A stretch of 64,000 nt of DNA from NCBI GenBank assembly GCA_019750335.1, contig JAIEOQ010000007.1, positions 1 through 64,000 on the forward strand. The letters run 5' to 3'. A program made the position numbers and the translations under genes. This document shows, piece by piece, positions 49,371-57,636 of the stretch. The notes below the pieces were generated by a model that saw only the letters and a list, made by a program, of their open reading frames with translations, was not told the origin of the DNA and searched no databases. Numbering within the stretch: the first letter of the stretch is position 1; each line of letters begins with the position of its first letter. This stretch comes from Candidatus Obscuribacterales bacterium (GTDB lineage: Bacteria > Cyanobacteriota > Vampirovibrionia > Obscuribacterales > Obscuribacteraceae).

Positions 49371-50795
49371 ATGACAGTAGAACAACCCGAAGATGTCCGT
49401 CTTGACCCCCCTGTTTCGGAAATCTGGACCAAAACTCTGGTCATACTTTCCAAACAGCTTTCGCAACCAAGTTTTGACAGTTGGATTAGACCGATACAGC
49501 TTTCCGGTTTAACCGGTGATCAAGCGGTAATAACTGTTGCCAACGAGTTTCATAAAAGTTGGATCGTCAACAAACATTTAAATGAGATTGAGGAAGCTCT
49601 TTCTCAAGTGATCGGGCGCCCGATAAATGTGACTCTGAATGTTGATTCTTCTGCTCTTGTCGAATATACGCCTTCTATCGCCTCCATCGCTGTGATTCCG
49701 CAACGAGCAAATCCAAGCGAAGCCAAAGAGAATCAGGCGCAAGTAGCGGCTGATTTGGCGGCTAGACAAGGTAATAGCGGGCTAAATCCAAAATATGTTT
49801 TTGACACTTTTGTTGTCGGCGGAAGCAATCTTTTTTGTCATTCAGCCGCTTTGGCTGTCGCCGATCGCCCGGGGCAAGCTTACAATCCGCTCTTCATTTA
49901 TGGTGATGTTGGCTTAGGCAAAACTCACTTATTACAAGCGATCGGTAATCAAGTTTTGAAAAAGTCACCAAATATGGTGATTCGTTACATGACCTGTGAA
50001 CGCTTTACCAACGACGTAATCAATTCTATTCGCGACGATCGAATGATTGAATTCCGTAAACGTTATCGGCAAGTTGACGTACTTTTAGTGGACGACATCC
50101 AGTTCATTGAACGCAAAGAATCAACTCAGGAAGAGTTTTTTCACACATTTAACGCTTTGCGTGAAAGCGGTAAACAGATTGTTCTCTCCAGCGACCGCCC
50201 GCCAAAATCCTTATCTCACCTTGAAGAACGGCTGCGTAGCCGCTTTGAATGGGGATTGATTGCGGACATTCAAGCACCAAATTATGAGATGCGTCTGGCT
50301 ATTCTTCAACGTAAAGCTACTGAAGAAAATTTGGACGTGCCGGCAAGCGTTCTTGAATATATTGCCAATTTATTCAACAGTAATATTCGTGAATTAGAAG
50401 GCGCTCTGCTTCGCGCCTGCGCTTTTTCCAAGCTGACCGGAGCACCGCTAACACCGGCTGCTATTTGCGAAGTTCTACAACCCGGCGGGCCGAAAAAAGA
50501 TAAACGCAACCTCACAATTGAAAGACTAATTGATACCGTTGCTTCTTATTATCATCTAGAGCCGGCGGAACTGAAATCAGCCAAGCGTTCTCAGGATCTT
50601 ACTGTGCCTAGACACATGGCAATGTATTTGGCCCATGAAGTTCTCTCTTTAAGCTTCCCAAGAGTCGGACAAAGTTTTGGTAATCGCAAACATACATCGG
50701 CTCTATATGCATACGATAAGGTTAAGACAGCGATCCCCGAAGACCCCGAAATTGCTAAGGCTGTTCGTGAAATAACCCGTCTTTTGGGCGATTGA
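49371..50795 (+). CDS. dnaA: Chromosomal replication initiator DnaA
   Basis: ATG at 49371 gives 474 residues; TTG at 49344 is a weaker alternative. Domain I (LVILSKQLSQPSFDSWIRPI) binds DnaB/partners. A short linker precedes the AAA+ domain with Walker A GDVGLGKT (about 178-185) and DVLLVDDIQFI. Domain IV has MAMYLAHEVLSLSFPRVGQS and NRKHTSALYAYDKV, the HTT-type signature with Ser in place of the second Thr. Initiates replication at oriC. It is followed by a 309-bp gap with repeated box-like sites and then dnaN. Confidence 0.97.
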   Translation: MTVEQPEDVRLDPPVSEIWTKTLVILSKQLSQPSFDSWIRPIQLSGLTGDQAVITVANEFHKSWIVNKHLNEIEEALSQVIGRPINVTLNVDSSALVEYTPSIASIAVIPQRANPSEAKENQAQVAADLAARQGNSGLNPKYVFDTFVVGGSNLFCHSAALAVADRPGQAYNPLFIYGDVGLGKTHLLQAIGNQVLKKSPNMVIRYMTCERFTNDVINSIRDDRMIEFRKRYRQVDVLLVDDIQFIERKESTQEEFFHTFNALRESGKQIVLSSDRPPKSLSHLEERLRSRFEWGLIADIQAPNYEMRLAILQRKATEENLDVPASVLEYIANLFNSNIRELEGALLRACAFSKLTGAPLTPAAICEVLQPGGPKKDKRNLTIERLIDTVASYYHLEPAELKSAKRSQDLTVPRHMAMYLAHEVLSLSFPRVGQSFGNRKHTSALYAYDKVKTAIPEDPEIAKAVREITRLLGD

Positions 50796-50811
50796 GTGCC
50801 TTTAAAAAAGC

Positions 50812-50955
50812 TGTAGAAAAACTGTTCGCCGCTTGTTTGTTTGCTGAAGACAGAAATTCTCCGCCGGATCACAAGCAGATTTGTTTTAACAGTTGCACAA
50901 CAGTTTTTCTACAGGCTAGATCCAGGCTGTTGCCCATATTTTTCAGTTTTCTACA
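50812..50955. other. Probable oriC, DnaA-box-like repeats
   Basis: TTTTCTACA occurs at 50905-50913 and 50947-50955 on the plus strand and at 50812-50820 in reverse (TGTAGAAAA). It is one base from the TTTTCCACA DnaA box of cyanobacteria. An A/T-rich stretch follows (about 50968-51012). Position between dnaA and dnaN, with genes diverging at dnaA, supports an origin. Confidence 0.65.
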
Positions 50956-51104
50956 GAAAAACAGCTTGCTTACTACTTCTATATTAGTTACTTCTAGGAA
51001 TAAAACCAATAACAGCCGAATAAAGGAAAGTTGGCTTGATGCCTTGAAATTAGAGTGTCATGAGGATAACCTTATGCAATCTGTTCTACCGAAGGTTAGC
51101 CGCC

Positions 51105-52289
51105 ATGCACTTTGCCATCCAGAAAGAAGTTCTGACAAAAGCGCTCAGAGACGTTAGTAATGCAATCGCTACACGCGTTGTACAACCGGTACTCAGTAAC
51201 GTACTGATTGAGTCCCTTGATGGCGTCACCTTAAAGTTCACCGGAACTGATCTTGATTTAAGCATTTGTACAACTTGCCCCGGGGTTGTTTATAAGCCAG
51301 GCGCTATAACCGTACCGGGCAAAAAATTGTTGGAAGTAGTCTCCAAACTGCCTAACGAGCTTGTTGTTTTTCAAGTTGATCCTGAAACTTTTGAAGCGTC
51401 AGTAACCTGTCAAAAATCCAAATTTAGTTTGTCCGGCTTGTCTCCGGAAGATTTTCCAAAAATCACAAACACCAGCAATAAAGAAGGTTTTGTCATGCCG
51501 ACAGACCTCTTGCGTCGGGCGATTGTGCAAACCTCTTTTGCTGCAGCCACATACGATTTAAGCAGTATCTTAGGCGGTGTTTATTTCTTGGTTCAAGACG
51601 GCATTTTTGAATCAACAGCTACCGATGGTAGCCGTTTGGCTCACCGTCGCGAAGAGCTTACAGTAACTGCGCCTAGCGCACGTAAAGCCGATGGCGATAA
51701 AGAAACCGAAAATAAAGCCGGAACAGCCACACTGGAAAAACCGCTTGAACTTAAAGCAATTGTGCCAGCTCGTGCTTGCACTGAGTTACTTAAAGTTCTT
51801 GACGCTAAAGGCAACGCCACACAAATTCGTATTGCAATGATTGACGGTCAAATTACTTTTGAAACCGACAATCACTTCATTTGTACACGTTTGATTGGTG
51901 GAGAGTATCCGCGCTATCAGGAGCTTTTCCCCACGGACTACACTTATCTTTGCCGCTTCAAGCGCGCTGAGTTATTGGCTGCTGTAGAACGTGTGGCAGT
52001 AATGTCAGACGAAAGAACTAATCTGGTTAAGTTCCATTTTGAAGGCGATACGCTGCAAGTATCATCCAACACGCCAGACGTTGGTCGCGCTCAAGAAGAA
52101 GTCTCGATGAATTTTGAAGGACAAGTTCTTGACGTTGCTGTTAACGTCCGTTACGTCCTTGATGTCTTGCAAAAATTCACCTCAGAAGAAGTAAGGCTGG
52201 AGATGACCGGAGCTTTGAAGCCTTTAATCTTTAAAGGTGAGAGCGAAGATAATTACAAATATCTATTGATGCCAGTACAGGCTAGATAG
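51105..52289 (+). CDS. dnaN: DNA polymerase III beta sliding clamp
   Basis: ATG at 51105 (MHFAIQKEVLTKALRDVSNA) gives 394 residues; an upstream ATG at 51060 lies in the intergenic region and is disfavoured. Three clamp domains are visible: VLSNVLIESLDGVTLKFTGT, the middle with FESTATDGSRLAHRR, and the C-terminal KFTSEEVRLEMTGALKPLIF with YKYLLMPVQA. A charged insertion (about 203-224, RKADGDKETENKAG) interrupts the second domain near a loop. It tethers polymerase III to DNA. Confidence 0.97.
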   Translation: MHFAIQKEVLTKALRDVSNAIATRVVQPVLSNVLIESLDGVTLKFTGTDLDLSICTTCPGVVYKPGAITVPGKKLLEVVSKLPNELVVFQVDPETFEASVTCQKSKFSLSGLSPEDFPKITNTSNKEGFVMPTDLLRRAIVQTSFAAATYDLSSILGGVYFLVQDGIFESTATDGSRLAHRREELTVTAPSARKADGDKETENKAGTATLEKPLELKAIVPARACTELLKVLDAKGNATQIRIAMIDGQITFETDNHFICTRLIGGEYPRYQELFPTDYTYLCRFKRAELLAAVERVAVMSDERTNLVKFHFEGDTLQVSSNTPDVGRAQEEVSMNFEGQVLDVAVNVRYVLDVLQKFTSEEVRLEMTGALKPLIFKGESEDNYKYLLMPVQAR

Positions 52290-52294
52290 CCCTA

Positions 52295-52303
52295 TGATAT
52301 ACT
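52295..52303 (+). promoter_or_regulatory. tRNA-Asp extended -10 promoter
   Basis: TGATATACT (TG-N-TATACT) lies about 52 bp upstream of the tRNA start, just after the dnaN stop. No good -35 was seen. Confidence 0.5.
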
Positions 52304-52354
52304 TTTGAACCTGGTTCACAGTGGTGGGCCTGGTTCGAGTGACAACATAATAGT

Positions 52355-52431
52355 GGGATCGTAGCTCAGTTGGTTAGAGCGCCTGCCTGTCACGCAGGAG
52401 GTCGCGGGTTCGAGCCCCGTCGGTCCCGCCA
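52355..52431 (+). tRNA. tRNA-Asp (GUC)
   Basis: A complete cloverleaf of 74 nt plus an encoded CCA. Acceptor stem GGGATCG / CGGTCCC contains one G-T pair; D arm GCTC...GAGC; anticodon stem CCTGC / GCAGG with loop CTGTCAC and anticodon GTC (52389-52391); T arm GCGGG TTCGAGC CCCGT. CCA at 52429-52431 is encoded, and a T-run follows. Confidence 0.97.
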
Positions 52432-52474
52432 TTTTTTAGAACCGATTTAACTATATAGATGAGTAGAAAACGAA

Positions 52475-52520
52475 CAAGAAAAACGGGGGTGGTTCTTTGA
52501 TCATCGTCCCGTTTTTCTTG
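52475..52520. terminator. Bidirectional terminator
   Basis: CAAGAAAAACGGG (52475-52487) pairs perfectly with CCCGTTTTTCTTG (52508-52520) across a 20-base loop. It lies between the plus tRNA gene and the minus phosphatase gene, whose transcripts it can end. Confidence 0.75.
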
Positions 52521-52526
52521 ACCCTA

Positions 52527-53225
52527 CTATTCGAGTTTGGTCTCCATGGAGAACAGATCGCGTCCCTTGGGTGACGGCGGTAGCTTGTACTTTTCTACAA
52601 GTTTGAAAGTCTTGCCATCGTAGTTGTAGGACGTGATCGAAGCTGTTGGTGCACCGAGCCGACCAAGCTCGTCGCAGTCTCCATTTTCCCAGCGCCAACG
52701 AAAAACGTTGGTCACAACTTCATGACAGGAGAGTAACACCACGGACTCTAAAGGCAGAGTGGCAATGCATTCGGCAGTGAAAGCATCAAGACGTTTGCCG
52801 ACGTCTTCCCAGTTTTCACCTTCTGCCGGCCGGTAATTAACTTTGCCGACACGTCGCCGCTCTTCCCACTCTGTGGGATATTTGGCAGCGCGTCCTTTTT
52901 TGGTCAGACCGGCAAAAATACCGAAATCGATTTCACGCAAGCGTTTGTCGATTAGAGGCGTAATTTGCTTGGGCAGCTTAGAAAGAGACTTTTCACCAGT
53001 TTGAATCGCCCGTTGATAGGGCGAAAAAAAGGCGTGAGTCGGTTGCTCGTTTGCACCAAGCCCGGCAAAATACAAAGCTAAAGCATCGCCTTGCTCGTTG
53101 CCGAGCTCTGAAAGAACCACATCGCTATCCGGGATGAACTGAGGGTCAATCACCTCAGCATCGGGATTGTCCATGCGCCAGCGCATGACAGCGCTTTCGC
53201 AATGGCGCATTACGTAGATAAGCAT
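52527..53225 (-). CDS. Histidine phosphatase superfamily protein (RHC variant)
   Basis: ATG at 53225 gives 232 residues, starting MLIYVMRHCESAVMR; a longer frame from 53321 lies in the upstream gene. The RHG phosphohistidine motif is RHC (residues 7-9). The second catalytic His is in VVLLSCHEVVTNVFRW, and the acidic EIDFGIFAGLT segment is present, so activity is plausible despite the Cys. It overlaps the paralogous gene upstream by 16 bp, so they are co-translated. Substrate unknown. Confidence 0.82.
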   Translation of the reverse strand: MLIYVMRHCESAVMRWRMDNPDAEVIDPQFIPDSDVVLSELGNEQGDALALYFAGLGANEQPTHAFFSPYQRAIQTGEKSLSKLPKQITPLIDKRLREIDFGIFAGLTKKGRAAKYPTEWEERRRVGKVNYRPAEGENWEDVGKRLDAFTAECIATLPLESVVLLSCHEVVTNVFRWRWENGDCDELGRLGAPTASITSYNYDGKTFKLVEKYKLPPSPKGRDLFSMETKLE

Positions 53226-53926
53226 CCGTAGGGCTCCGGTGCGACAAAGTAGGCGTATTCCAGCTCGAAACGCCGACCACGCCGTACGTAAGAAGTAACA
53301 GAGCAGTTGGGAATCGGGCAAGTGTTGTGGATATCCAAAGCTTCGGCTTCGCTCATGCCTTCGAAAAGTTTTCGCAAACAGATCACCACATCGGTGTGAG
53401 TGACCATCAGCAAATTTTGCTCTTCGTTAGCGGCAAATAGATCCGGCAAACCAGGCAGCAAGCGATTGTTGATGATATCACGTCGGCTTTCACCACCTGC
53501 CGGTCGATAAGAAAAAGAGCCGCGATGAGCAGCAGCTTCACGCGGAAAACGCTTCTTCATGCCGATGTCGGTAAGCCCGGTAAAAACACCCCAGTCGCGC
53601 TCGTTGAGACACTCGAAGTGATCGATACGCGGCAAAGGAAGCTTGGAATGCTTCTTAGCCCCGAAGCCGGTTTGGCGGGCACGGCGAAACTTGGAGGTAA
53701 TGATTTTGGTCGGTTGCAGCTCTTTAGGCAGATGTCCAAGCCACCAACCTAAATTGGTGATTTGTTTTAAACCAATCTCAGAAACCGATGCTTGTTTCTC
53801 TTTGACACCGGGAATATGGAAGGTTTCTTTGCCGGTGGCAATTGCTTGAGCCAGAGATTCGTTAAGAACACTGCGAGCGTGTCTGACGACACTAACCCGC
53901 TTCGGAAGTCGGAATCCGAAATTCAT
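53210..53926 (-). CDS. Histidine phosphatase superfamily protein (RHA variant)
   Basis: A 238-residue protein with RHA in place of RHG (residues 15-17, VSVVRHARSVLNES). FRRARQTGFGAKKH, NERDWGVFTGLT and LLMVTHTDVVICLRKLF supply the remaining catalytic positions. It is a tandem paralogue of the following RHC protein; both carry the DxGxFxGLT segment and a similar YRPAxGE stretch (SYRPAGGE and NYRPAEGE). The pair may form a heterodimer, but this is inference. Confidence 0.82.
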   Translation of the reverse strand: MNFGFRLPKRVSVVRHARSVLNESLAQAIATGKETFHIPGVKEKQASVSEIGLKQITNLGWWLGHLPKELQPTKIITSKFRRARQTGFGAKKHSKLPLPRIDHFECLNERDWGVFTGLTDIGMKKRFPREAAAHRGSFSYRPAGGESRRDIINNRLLPGLPDLFAANEEQNLLMVTHTDVVICLRKLFEGMSEAEALDIHNTCPIPNCSVTSYVRRGRRFELEYAYFVAPEPYGCLST

Positions 53927-54058
53927 TTTTCACCCCAGTTGTTCATCTAGGCAAAAAGATTGCTTGATTCAAGGTTTATTAATCATGGAAGAAGTTTGTG
54001 AAAGTGTGCTTTTATTCGTCCAGACTGAAAAAAGAGATATCCCTAACAGTAGTAAAAG

Positions 54059-54099
54059 AAGAGATAGCGAGCACAATCAGTGTGAAGCTCGCTATCTCT
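54059..54099 (-). terminator. Terminator after the 259-residue gene
   Basis: AGAGATAGCGAGC and GCTCGCTATCTCT pair perfectly (13 bp) across a 14-base loop. On the minus strand TCTTTT follows. It lies about 45 bp past the stop at 54144. Confidence 0.85.
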
Positions 54100-54143
54100 C
54101 TTAAACCACGTACTTATCCCACTTGCTGCGAGAAAAAATAGAA

Positions 54144-54923
54144 TTAGCTGGCGCTAGGGGCCAGCTTCTTTTCGTAGTACTCGCGCACTTTGGTTGCTAC
54201 TGCCAGAGCCATCTCTTTAACGGCGGCTTCGTCCGTGTTCGCTTCGGCAGTTGGCTTGAGCTCTTTTATGTGGCGATAAGGATTTTCGCTGATGGTGCCG
54301 GTGACAACTTTGCTGGTGTAAGTGTGTGTATCGGTCCACTTCTTTCGGTCATTGTCGGTTTTATCAAATTCGTGAGTGTAATCGACATACAGACCCTTAT
54401 CACCAATCATGAAAATGTACCTTCCATGATACTTTCCTTGGAAGGCTCCACCACCGCTGCCGTCAGATAGCAGAGTCACTCCGGCTTGTTCAACCAACTT
54501 ATGAAAGAGCGGATCAGCGGCCACATAACTACTGTTGGAAAGATCCTTGGGAGCATAAGAACACAACTGCCCCAAGTAAGCGATGTTGCCATCAAGAAGA
54601 GCGTTCCAGGCGGCAACCAATTCCTGTCCTTCTTTTGTTTGCAGAAAAAATTCTGGCAAACCCTCACCTAAAGAAAGTTGGCAAAGCTTTCTTTGTGCTT
54701 CGGCTAAAGCAGCGATTTTTTGCGGTACAAGAAGCATGAATCCATTCAATTTTTCTTGAAATTTGCTGGCCTGGAAAGGCCCCTTCCAGGCGTCATCGCT
54801 TAAAATCAATGCAGTCGCGTTAGCTTGGTGCTTGATGCAGGCATCAAGCACCAGAGCTAGATCTTTTTCGTCAAAAAGGCGGAATAAGTCACGCACGGAA
54901 TCATTTTCCGTAGTCGTAGCCAT
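54144..54923 (-). CDS. Hypothetical protein, 259 aa
   Basis: Soluble protein with no signal peptide. The first half is helical (LVLDACIKHQANATALILSD); the second has beta-rich GGGAFQGKYHGRYIFMIGDK and ends in a helix with YYEKKLAPSAS. No family recognised. It follows the M1 aminopeptidase pair (33 bp after the second) and is last before the terminator, so it probably shares their transcript and could be an accessory factor. Confidence 0.65.
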   Translation of the reverse strand: MATTTENDSVRDLFRLFDEKDLALVLDACIKHQANATALILSDDAWKGPFQASKFQEKLNGFMLLVPQKIAALAEAQRKLCQLSLGEGLPEFFLQTKEGQELVAAWNALLDGNIAYLGQLCSYAPKDLSNSSYVAADPLFHKLVEQAGVTLLSDGSGGGAFQGKYHGRYIFMIGDKGLYVDYTHEFDKTDNDRKKWTDTHTYTSKVVTGTISENPYRHIKELKPTAEANTDEAAVKEMALAVATKVREYYEKKLAPSAS

Positions 54924-54956
54924 AAATAAGAACTTTCTATGTAAATCGTTTTTGGT

Positions 54957-57569
54957 TTAACCGCGGAGCAAAGCGTTGAAGTTTGCCTGCTCTCGCTTGG
55001 CGATAGCATTGGCAATCTCCAACATTTCCAGATATTGTGACACGGCTTTCTCGCTGCCTTTAATCGCATGTGTTTTGAAGAAGTTCTTGATTGGTTCATC
55101 CAAACCAAGCCCACTCAAAGCAGTGATGCCTTCGCACAAGCGAATGATTCCCTGTAGAGGATAGGCAGCTACCAGTTTGTCCCAGTTGTTATGGACAAAG
55201 CTCCAGGTAATATCGCCACCTTCGCGGTTGAAAAACAGATTGCGCAAAATTGCTGGAGCATCTTGCACACGAATCTGTCCGTTCAGTGTACCGGCTAAAG
55301 TTTTAGCGACCAGGTTCGCAACAGGGAAAGAAGCCAGGGCCATGAGTAAGCGTGCTTCCTCCTGAGGCGTGACCGCCTTTTCTTTCAAAGAAACAAACTC
55401 AGCATAAAGCGCAGCATCGCCATTGCTGGCTAAGCTTTCGATCATAGCCGGCACCAAGTTGGCGTCGACCGAAGCGCGGTCTTTTTTGTAATCGTTGAAA
55501 AGCTTGCGGCAATGAGCGAGCACAGCCGGATCAGCGAAAACGCCTAAAGAACCAAGCAACAAAGAACGAACTTGAGCTGTTTGAGTGGTTTCACCAGCAG
55601 TGGCTGACCAACCAATTTTATTCAGTTTAGGCAGCATCAAACTGTTGGTCAAAGCAAGGAATCCCTGCAAAACAGCGGCATCAGATTTGTTTAGAAGCCG
55701 GCGCAAATTGCGCAGGGAACCGGCAATCATCGACCAAACATTCGGATCACTTTCGTCCTTTTCGATGCAAACCACTTTCAGGCTTTCCAGATAGTCAGCC
55801 AAAGAGAGCTGCCCGCATTGGACCAAAGCCCAAAGATCGCTAACAAAATTGAACCGTTCGGAGACGGTCAGTTTGTGCAAATTTTGCAGAAGTTTGCGCC
55901 GCAAAGCGCCATCATACAAAACACGGAAAAAGCCGTTGCCGTTGACATTAGCAACGACAAAATCCAGATTGTCAGCCAGATAAACTGTGCTCGTACCTTC
56001 AGCAAGAGAAAGAGTTTTTTCTTCAGTCCCTTCGTTTGTATGAGCTTTCAACGAAATTGGAATATGCCAGAGCGGAGCGGCAGCTCCAGCTTTAGGCAAG
56101 TAGTAGAAGCGGCTTTGGCTAAGCTCGATCGAGCCGGGCACAGCGCCTGCTTTTACCGATAAAACAGGATAGCCTGGTTGGAAAACCCAACCGTTCATCA
56201 ACTCGCGCACCGGTATATCAAGACCGTTTGCCCGAACCGAATCTTCAAGCGCTTGCCAGAGATCTTCGGTTTGGGTGTTGGCGTAAGCATGCTTGCGCAT
56301 ATAAGCGGCACAGCCTTGACGGAATATTTCTTCGCCGATAAATAGCTCCAGCATGCGCAACACGCTGCAACCTTTATCGTAAGTAAGCACGTCAAACATG
56401 GAGCGAGCATCCTCTGGCGTTACTACCGGAAACTCGATGCTGCGCGTGCTGTGCAAGCCGTCGACGCGGAAAGCAGCTTCTTTGTCGGCGTTGAAGCTGT
56501 CCCAGAATTTCCATTCAGCCATGAATGAATCGACTGCTTTTCCAGCCATGAAAGTGGCGAAAGCTTCGTTCAACCAAAGCCCGTTCCACCAATCCATAGT
56601 AACCAGATCACCAAACCACATGTGAGCATTTTCGTGAGACACTGTGTCGGCGACACGAACAAGCTCGGCATGGCTGGCTGTTTTTTCATCGAGAAGCAGA
56701 GCTGTTTCACGATAAGTGATAGCGCCGAAATTTTCCATAGCGCCGCTGGCAAAGTCCGGGATGGCAATCAAATCTAACTTTTTAGTCGGATAAGCGATGC
56801 CGAAATATTTGCTGAAATAATCCAACGAATATTTGGCTACCTTGCGCGCGAAGCTATGCAAGTGCTTCTTGCCGGGGATGCTCCAGATGCGGATTTCACA
56901 ATCACCGGAAAGAGCCGGCTCCGAAGCTTCGAACTCACCGACCATGTAAGCGACAAGATAGCTGGACATTTTGATTGAAGGCTCGAAAACAACAAGTTTC
57001 TTGCCTTCAGGCAAAGCTGTTTGCGACGCGATTGCCGAGTTTGAGATTGCCGTTAAATCTTTATCGATGACCAAAGACACTTTAAAAACGGCTTTGAAGC
57101 AAGGTTCGTCCCAGCAAGGAAAAGCGCGGCGAGCGTCGCTCGGTTCGAATTTAGTAACAGCAATTACCTTTTCGGCACCACAAGCATCTTTATATGTGCT
57201 GCGATAAAAGCCACGCAGTTTATTGTTGAGGATGCCTGTAAAATTCAGCTCGAGAAGCCATTTGCCGGTGCCGACAGTACCGTCGAAACTAATGGTCGCT
57301 CTTTGCGTTTCCGCATCGTGCTTAACGGTGCCGACCAATTCGGAACCGTCTTGATGGCGAATTATTGCTTTGCCGATCTCTAGCTCAATTGCATTCAACT
57401 GAATTTGATTTGTCGGCTCGGCAACAGTAAGTGTGATTCTTTCCTCTCCCTTGAAACTGGCATTAGCCAGGTCGGGAGTAACGACAAGATCGTAAAACTC
57501 AGGGAAGACTGTTTGTGGCAGTCTTCCCTGGTTTTCAGTAGGATCGACCTTGGTGTTTTTTGTGCACAT
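54957..57569 (-). CDS. M1 family aminopeptidase
   Basis: An 870-residue zinc aminopeptidase of the ERAP/puromycin-sensitive (PepN-like) group. The exopeptidase motif GAMEN lies at 276-280, HENAH (HExxH) at 312-316, and the third ligand Glu335 at 18 residues further (LWLNEAF). Four-domain length is normal, with an ERAP1-like C-terminal domain. It cleaves N-terminal residues from peptides in the cytosol, since no signal peptide is present. It is a tandem paralogue of the 865-residue gene 67 bp upstream. The N in HENAH is unusual. Confidence 0.92.
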   Translation of the reverse strand: MCTKNTKVDPTENQGRLPQTVFPEFYDLVVTPDLANASFKGEERITLTVAEPTNQIQLNAIELEIGKAIIRHQDGSELVGTVKHDAETQRATISFDGTVGTGKWLLELNFTGILNNKLRGFYRSTYKDACGAEKVIAVTKFEPSDARRAFPCWDEPCFKAVFKVSLVIDKDLTAISNSAIASQTALPEGKKLVVFEPSIKMSSYLVAYMVGEFEASEPALSGDCEIRIWSIPGKKHLHSFARKVAKYSLDYFSKYFGIAYPTKKLDLIAIPDFASGAMENFGAITYRETALLLDEKTASHAELVRVADTVSHENAHMWFGDLVTMDWWNGLWLNEAFATFMAGKAVDSFMAEWKFWDSFNADKEAAFRVDGLHSTRSIEFPVVTPEDARSMFDVLTYDKGCSVLRMLELFIGEEIFRQGCAAYMRKHAYANTQTEDLWQALEDSVRANGLDIPVRELMNGWVFQPGYPVLSVKAGAVPGSIELSQSRFYYLPKAGAAAPLWHIPISLKAHTNEGTEEKTLSLAEGTSTVYLADNLDFVVANVNGNGFFRVLYDGALRRKLLQNLHKLTVSERFNFVSDLWALVQCGQLSLADYLESLKVVCIEKDESDPNVWSMIAGSLRNLRRLLNKSDAAVLQGFLALTNSLMLPKLNKIGWSATAGETTQTAQVRSLLLGSLGVFADPAVLAHCRKLFNDYKKDRASVDANLVPAMIESLASNGDAALYAEFVSLKEKAVTPQEEARLLMALASFPVANLVAKTLAGTLNGQIRVQDAPAILRNLFFNREGGDITWSFVHNNWDKLVAAYPLQGIIRLCEGITALSGLGLDEPIKNFFKTHAIKGSEKAVSQYLEMLEIANAIAKREQANFNALLRG

Positions 57570-57636
57570 AGATCAGTTTCCTTTGGGGAATTTGCTGTTG
57601 CAGCAATTATTGCTCATTCCTGTTGTCAGGATAGAG

